NCBI GenBank assembly: GCA_964449305.1
Contig: CAYUYM010000003.1
Coordinates: 5,577-69,576, forward strand
Direction: 5' to 3'
DNA length: 64,000 nt
Source: CAYUYM01 sp964449305
GTDB lineage: Bacteria; Bacteroidota; Ignavibacteria; SZUA-365; CAYQST01
The position numbers and the translations under genes were made by a program. The notes beneath the pieces were generated by a model that saw only the letters and a program-made list of their open reading frames with translations, was not told the DNA's origin and made no database searches. Position 1 is the first letter of the stretch, and the number at the start of each line of letters is the position of its first letter. Positions 60,992-64,000 of this stretch are shown in pieces.

Positions 60992-63900
60992 TTACTTCAT
61001 GAGCGTCATCTTGCGAGTCTGCGTGAAGTCGCCGGCCACGATCTTGTAGATGTAGGTACCCGAAGGCATCTGCACACCGAGATCATTGGTGGCATCCCAC
61101 GTAACACTGTACGTGCCAGCAACCTGGGTCTTGTTGACGAGCGTCTTCACGGTCGTACCAACGAGATCATAGATCACGATGGTGACCTGGGACTGCTTCG
61201 GCAGCGAGTAGGTCATGGACGTAGTCGGGTTGAACGGGTTCGGATAGTTCTGGCTGATTGAGAACTCGGTCGGGGTGGTCTGGTTGTCGACGGCAAGGAT
61301 GCCCTGCTTGTCGAGGTACAGGCTATGGCCCGGACGAGTTGCGGTGAACGGAAGGCTTGTCGTGGTGTACAGGCCGTCTGTTGCTTCAACGCGCCAGAAG
61401 ACATTGAGAGACTTCGCGGCTGTGGAGCCGGCGAGGATGTTGAGAACGTCGGCAAGCTGGCCGTGGTTCGTCTCGAACTTGTTGTCGAGGCCGAGGTTGT
61501 ACGAATCGTACTTCACGGTCTTTGCAAGGCTGACGCTGTCAACGAACAGGATCGTATACTTGATCAGATCATTGCCGATTTCGCTCGGGTTGAAGCGAGG
61601 CGAAATCTGGATGTTCTCGTACGGATCAATACTCTTCTGCCAGGTGAACGAGTGCGGGTTTGCAGCTGCCTGCAAGCCAAGCTTCGTCTGATCAGCCGGG
61701 AGGAGGAGGTTGAACGGTTGCGGAGCATGATCAAGGATCTGGTACTCATCCGTCTCGCCACGGACTGCCGGATTCGCGGAAGAGAACACGGTGATTCTCT
61801 GGAGCTGGTTCGACGGGATGCGGGCGATACGGGATGCGAGGAAGTAGTTGATCTTGCTGTTGGCCTGGATGAACACGTCACCACTGAAGATGTCGGAGAG
61901 ACCCGGAATTGTATTGTCGAACTCACCCGGGAAGCGGGCGGTGAACTTCGAGCGAATTTCCTCAAACGAGGTGTTCAAGTACTTGTCGCGCGGAGTGACA
62001 ATGATTTCGTACTTCCGCATCTTGTAGATCTTGTTCTTTTCGCCAGGGACGGCGGACGTGATCTCGACGAGGTAGTTGTCGATGCCGAGTTCCTTGAAGT
62101 CCATGTGGAGGCTGTTCTGCTTTGCGGTGTTGTACGGTGCAGGTGTTGTCACCTCCATGTACACATCGTTTTCTGCCTTGGTGTCGGTGAAGCAAATGGT
62201 TGCAATACCGTTCTCAAAGAGATCCTGCGGAACAGTGAACACGTTATCGGTCACCTTCGTCAACGGGACGAGGGTACCATCACCACGCTTGCCAACGATT
62301 TCGGCCCACGTGAATGCCTTGGGATCGGCGTTCCACGAAGCGGCGCTGGAATCGGTGTTGGCCTGCGAGTTCATGATGGTGATCGTCGTGGCCATGCCGA
62401 TGCTCGGCATGTTCCAATCACGGATGATGTTGTTGTTCTTATCCTTCGCGGTAAGCGTGAAGCACTTGGTATCGCCAACCTTCATGCTGACATTCGGGTT
62501 GCCGGCAACTGCTGCTTCGTCGATTTCGACGCCGCCCTTTTCGAGCTTCGTCAGACGGAGCCAGAACGGACCGCTGGTGATGACGTGCGGCTGGCAGCCA
62601 CCCGCCTTGTAGCGATCGACGTCTGTGCGGAGTGTACCGTCGTCGTTGTACGGGAACGGCACTTCGTTGCCACCAAAGTCCTTGGTGTACACATACCACT
62701 TGATGATGACGGAGTCTGCGCTCTCGCTCGCGGGATTCGGATCGAAGCCCTTGAAGAGATTCGTCAGAGTTGCTGCATCGAGGGTGAAGCCATTCTGGAA
62801 CGGATTCACGAGGGTCTGGACAACGACGGTGCCAGGAGCAACGCCCTTGCCAGCCGGGAAGGTGTGGTCAACAACACCGACCCACTGGTACCACACGGAG
62901 TCGACGAGGCGGCCCGGATCGGTGCCCCAGCTCTGGGTGGTCTTGTCGTAAACCTTGAAGCCGCCGATCATGATTCCGTCTTCCATGTTGATGTCGCTGG
63001 CCTGTGTCCATTCGACGTCAAGCGTGGAGGTGGCATTGATTGCGGGCGGTGTCTCAGGCGGTTTCACACGGTTCGGGGTATTCTTCGGGAGGCGGTTGAT
63101 CGAGATGACCAACGGTTCCTGAGCGGAATACGGGTTGTTACGGACGGTCGCACCTGCCGTATCGGAGAAGGTCTCGAGACCGGTCTTGCTGAATGCACGC
63201 ACGAACCATTTCACGCGGACGACGAGGCTGTCGGCCTTCGGCTGGTAGGTGGTGTTCTTGCGATAGATCAGGTCGATGATCTGCTGGCCGTTGATGGTCA
63301 GGGTCGTGTCGTAACCGTTGCGATCTGCGAGGAAGCTGACGGTGCGGCTGGTGCCGAGGGAGTCAATAATCGCATTCCACTCGTAGCGAATGGTATCGTT
63401 CGGATTATTGTTGCCCGAATTCGGAGCTGCCCACACTGCGGAGCGCCACTTCAGATGGAGGATGTTGTTTTCGTAGCCCGGGTTGCCCTTGCCATCGCAA
63501 TCGCCGGTGTAGTCGATGCGGAACAACGAAGGATTGTTCCACGTGTTCTGCGAGCTGGCGAAGTTGAGGGTGAACGGTGCCGGAGCAAAGGCCTTCTTCA
63601 CGTCCACCGGACGGGTGGCAATGATGTTGGCCGGGATGATACCATCGCGGATGGCAACTGCACCACCGGATTCGCCAACCAAGGTCGAGAGGCGGCGATC
63701 GTCGGGCTTGATACCGAGCCATTCGTTCCTGTTCGTGCCGAGGATGTTCAGCGGGTTGAACAGACGGATGGAGTCACGACGGAATGCATTGTTGGTCGGG
63801 GTGTTCTCGGGGATGCAACGCAGGTACTGACCGCCTGCACGAATGAGGAGGTAAGCATCGCCGCCGGAGCCCTGCAGATCGAGGAACTTCCAGTCAGTGA

Positions 63901-64000
63901 AGCGCGCGCCGACACTCACGAACATGGAGTCGCGGGTGTTGAGGTTGCCATAACGGTCATACGGAGTGATCGCGTACGTGTACGTGATGTCACGATACAC
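60992..64000 (-). CDS. Large T9SS-sorted surface protein, paralog 2 (5' end missing)
   Basis: The frame is open to the right edge of the window, giving 1002 residues without a start codon, so the N-terminus and signal are outside. The N-terminal half contains beta-sandwich/fibronectin-like stretches ('ILHLKWRSAVW', 'DVEWTQASDINMEDG', 'VRVKWFVRAFSK'). From about residue 490 the sequence aligns with paralog 1 over its entire mature length, and it ends in the sorting domain 'NYPNPFNPTTSMTYSLPK'. It is exported by the type IX system. Codon use is regular and strongly biased, suggesting high expression. Confidence 0.92.
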   Translation of the reverse strand: MYRDITYTYAITPYDRYGNLNTRDSMFVSVGARFTDWKFLDLQGSGGDAYLLIRAGGQYLRCIPENTPTNNAFRRDSIRLFNPLNILGTNRNEWLGIKPDDRRLSTLVGESGGAVAIRDGIIPANIIATRPVDVKKAFAPAPFTLNFASSQNTWNNPSLFRIDYTGDCDGKGNPGYENNILHLKWRSAVWAAPNSGNNNPNDTIRYEWNAIIDSLGTSRTVSFLADRNGYDTTLTINGQQIIDLIYRKNTTYQPKADSLVVRVKWFVRAFSKTGLETFSDTAGATVRNNPYSAQEPLVISINRLPKNTPNRVKPPETPPAINATSTLDVEWTQASDINMEDGIMIGGFKVYDKTTQSWGTDPGRLVDSVWYQWVGVVDHTFPAGKGVAPGTVVVQTLVNPFQNGFTLDAATLTNLFKGFDPNPASESADSVIIKWYVYTKDFGGNEVPFPYNDDGTLRTDVDRYKAGGCQPHVITSGPFWLRLTKLEKGGVEIDEAAVAGNPNVSMKVGDTKCFTLTAKDKNNNIIRDWNMPSIGMATTITIMNSQANTDSSAASWNADPKAFTWAEIVGKRGDGTLVPLTKVTDNVFTVPQDLFENGIATICFTDTKAENDVYMEVTTPAPYNTAKQNSLHMDFKELGIDNYLVEITSAVPGEKNKIYKMRKYEIIVTPRDKYLNTSFEEIRSKFTARFPGEFDNTIPGLSDIFSGDVFIQANSKINYFLASRIARIPSNQLQRITVFSSANPAVRGETDEYQILDHAPQPFNLLLPADQTKLGLQAAANPHSFTWQKSIDPYENIQISPRFNPSEIGNDLIKYTILFVDSVSLAKTVKYDSYNLGLDNKFETNHGQLADVLNILAGSTAAKSLNVFWRVEATDGLYTTTSLPFTATRPGHSLYLDKQGILAVDNQTTPTEFSISQNYPNPFNPTTSMTYSLPKQSQVTIVIYDLVGTTVKTLVNKTQVAGTYSVTWDATNDLGVQMPSGTYIYKIVAGDFTQTRKMTLMK

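Noticed and set aside
1..64000. tRNA or rRNA genes
   Set aside because: I scanned for T-loop (GGTTCGAATCC-like) and 16S/23S conserved blocks and saw none on either strand; a covariance search was not possible.

Overview
The window is about 64 kb of GC-rich bacterial DNA from a member of the Bacteroidetes/Chlorobi (FCB) assemblage. Several secreted proteins end in a type IX secretion sorting domain of the 'YPNPFNPTT' kind. Other lineage markers are a DUF3078 outer-membrane protein, a BtuG-like lipoprotein beside BtuB, and a DUF4402 protein. High GC together with classical TTGACA/TATATT promoter elements fits Kapabacteria- or Ignavibacteria-like lineages better than Bacteroides, but this placement is inference. 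A 100-N scaffold gap inside a tandem repeat shows that this is a draft assembly.

Layout. 1-8.9 kb: tail of a membrane protein, CDF-like cation transporter, six-PAS histidine kinase, small outer-membrane protein, GT-C glycosyltransferase, TPR-TlpA thioredoxin protein and a small membrane protein. 9.1-14.2 kb: aromatic amino-acid cluster on the minus strand (aroC, a fused aroB-aroA gene, and a TrmA-family RNA methyltransferase). 14.2-17.6 kb: a cobalamin riboswitch with a downstream attenuator hairpin controlling btuB and a BtuG-like beta-propeller lipoprotein. 17.7-27.1 kb: a tightly overlapped six-gene operon joining a MASE1-PAS protein, a corrinoid-binding protein, a UroD/MtaA-fold protein, a DUF1638 protein and two histidine kinases. 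I regard this as the most novel system in the window. 27.2-29.9 kb: DUF3078 protein, GT4 glycosyltransferase and a DUF4402 protein behind a near-perfect sigma-54 promoter. 30.2-38.4 kb: DUF58 / transglutaminase / unknown / MoxR / RNase HIII operon. 38.5-41.5 kb: a secreted protein of unknown fold, the 4.5S SRP RNA and a VWA T9SS protein. 41.6-47.7 kb: a small HTH basic protein, clpX, uvrB, an EamA transporter, ybaK and a reverse rubrerythrin. 47.8-49.6 kb: non-coding, with 173-bp tandem repeats and arrays of GGTTACA-type inverted motifs. 49.7-55.4 kb: PAP2-like protein, hsp20/dnaJ divergent pair, sugar nucleotidyltransferase, Ig-fold T9SS protein and a lipoprotein. 55.5-59.1 kb: dapE-dapB-dapA-ldcA. 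59.1-64 kb: two tandem paralogous T9SS proteins.

How the parts fit: the 14-27 kb block is the functional centre. B12 is captured by the BtuG-like protein and BtuB under riboswitch control. Directly downstream, a separate strong promoter drives a set of proteins in which a corrinoid protein and a methyltransferase-like partner are translated together with PAS/GAF sensors and kinases. This suggests sensing of a methyl donor, redox state or light through a bound corrinoid. That role is inference from gene order, domain content and lost zinc ligands, and has not been demonstrated.
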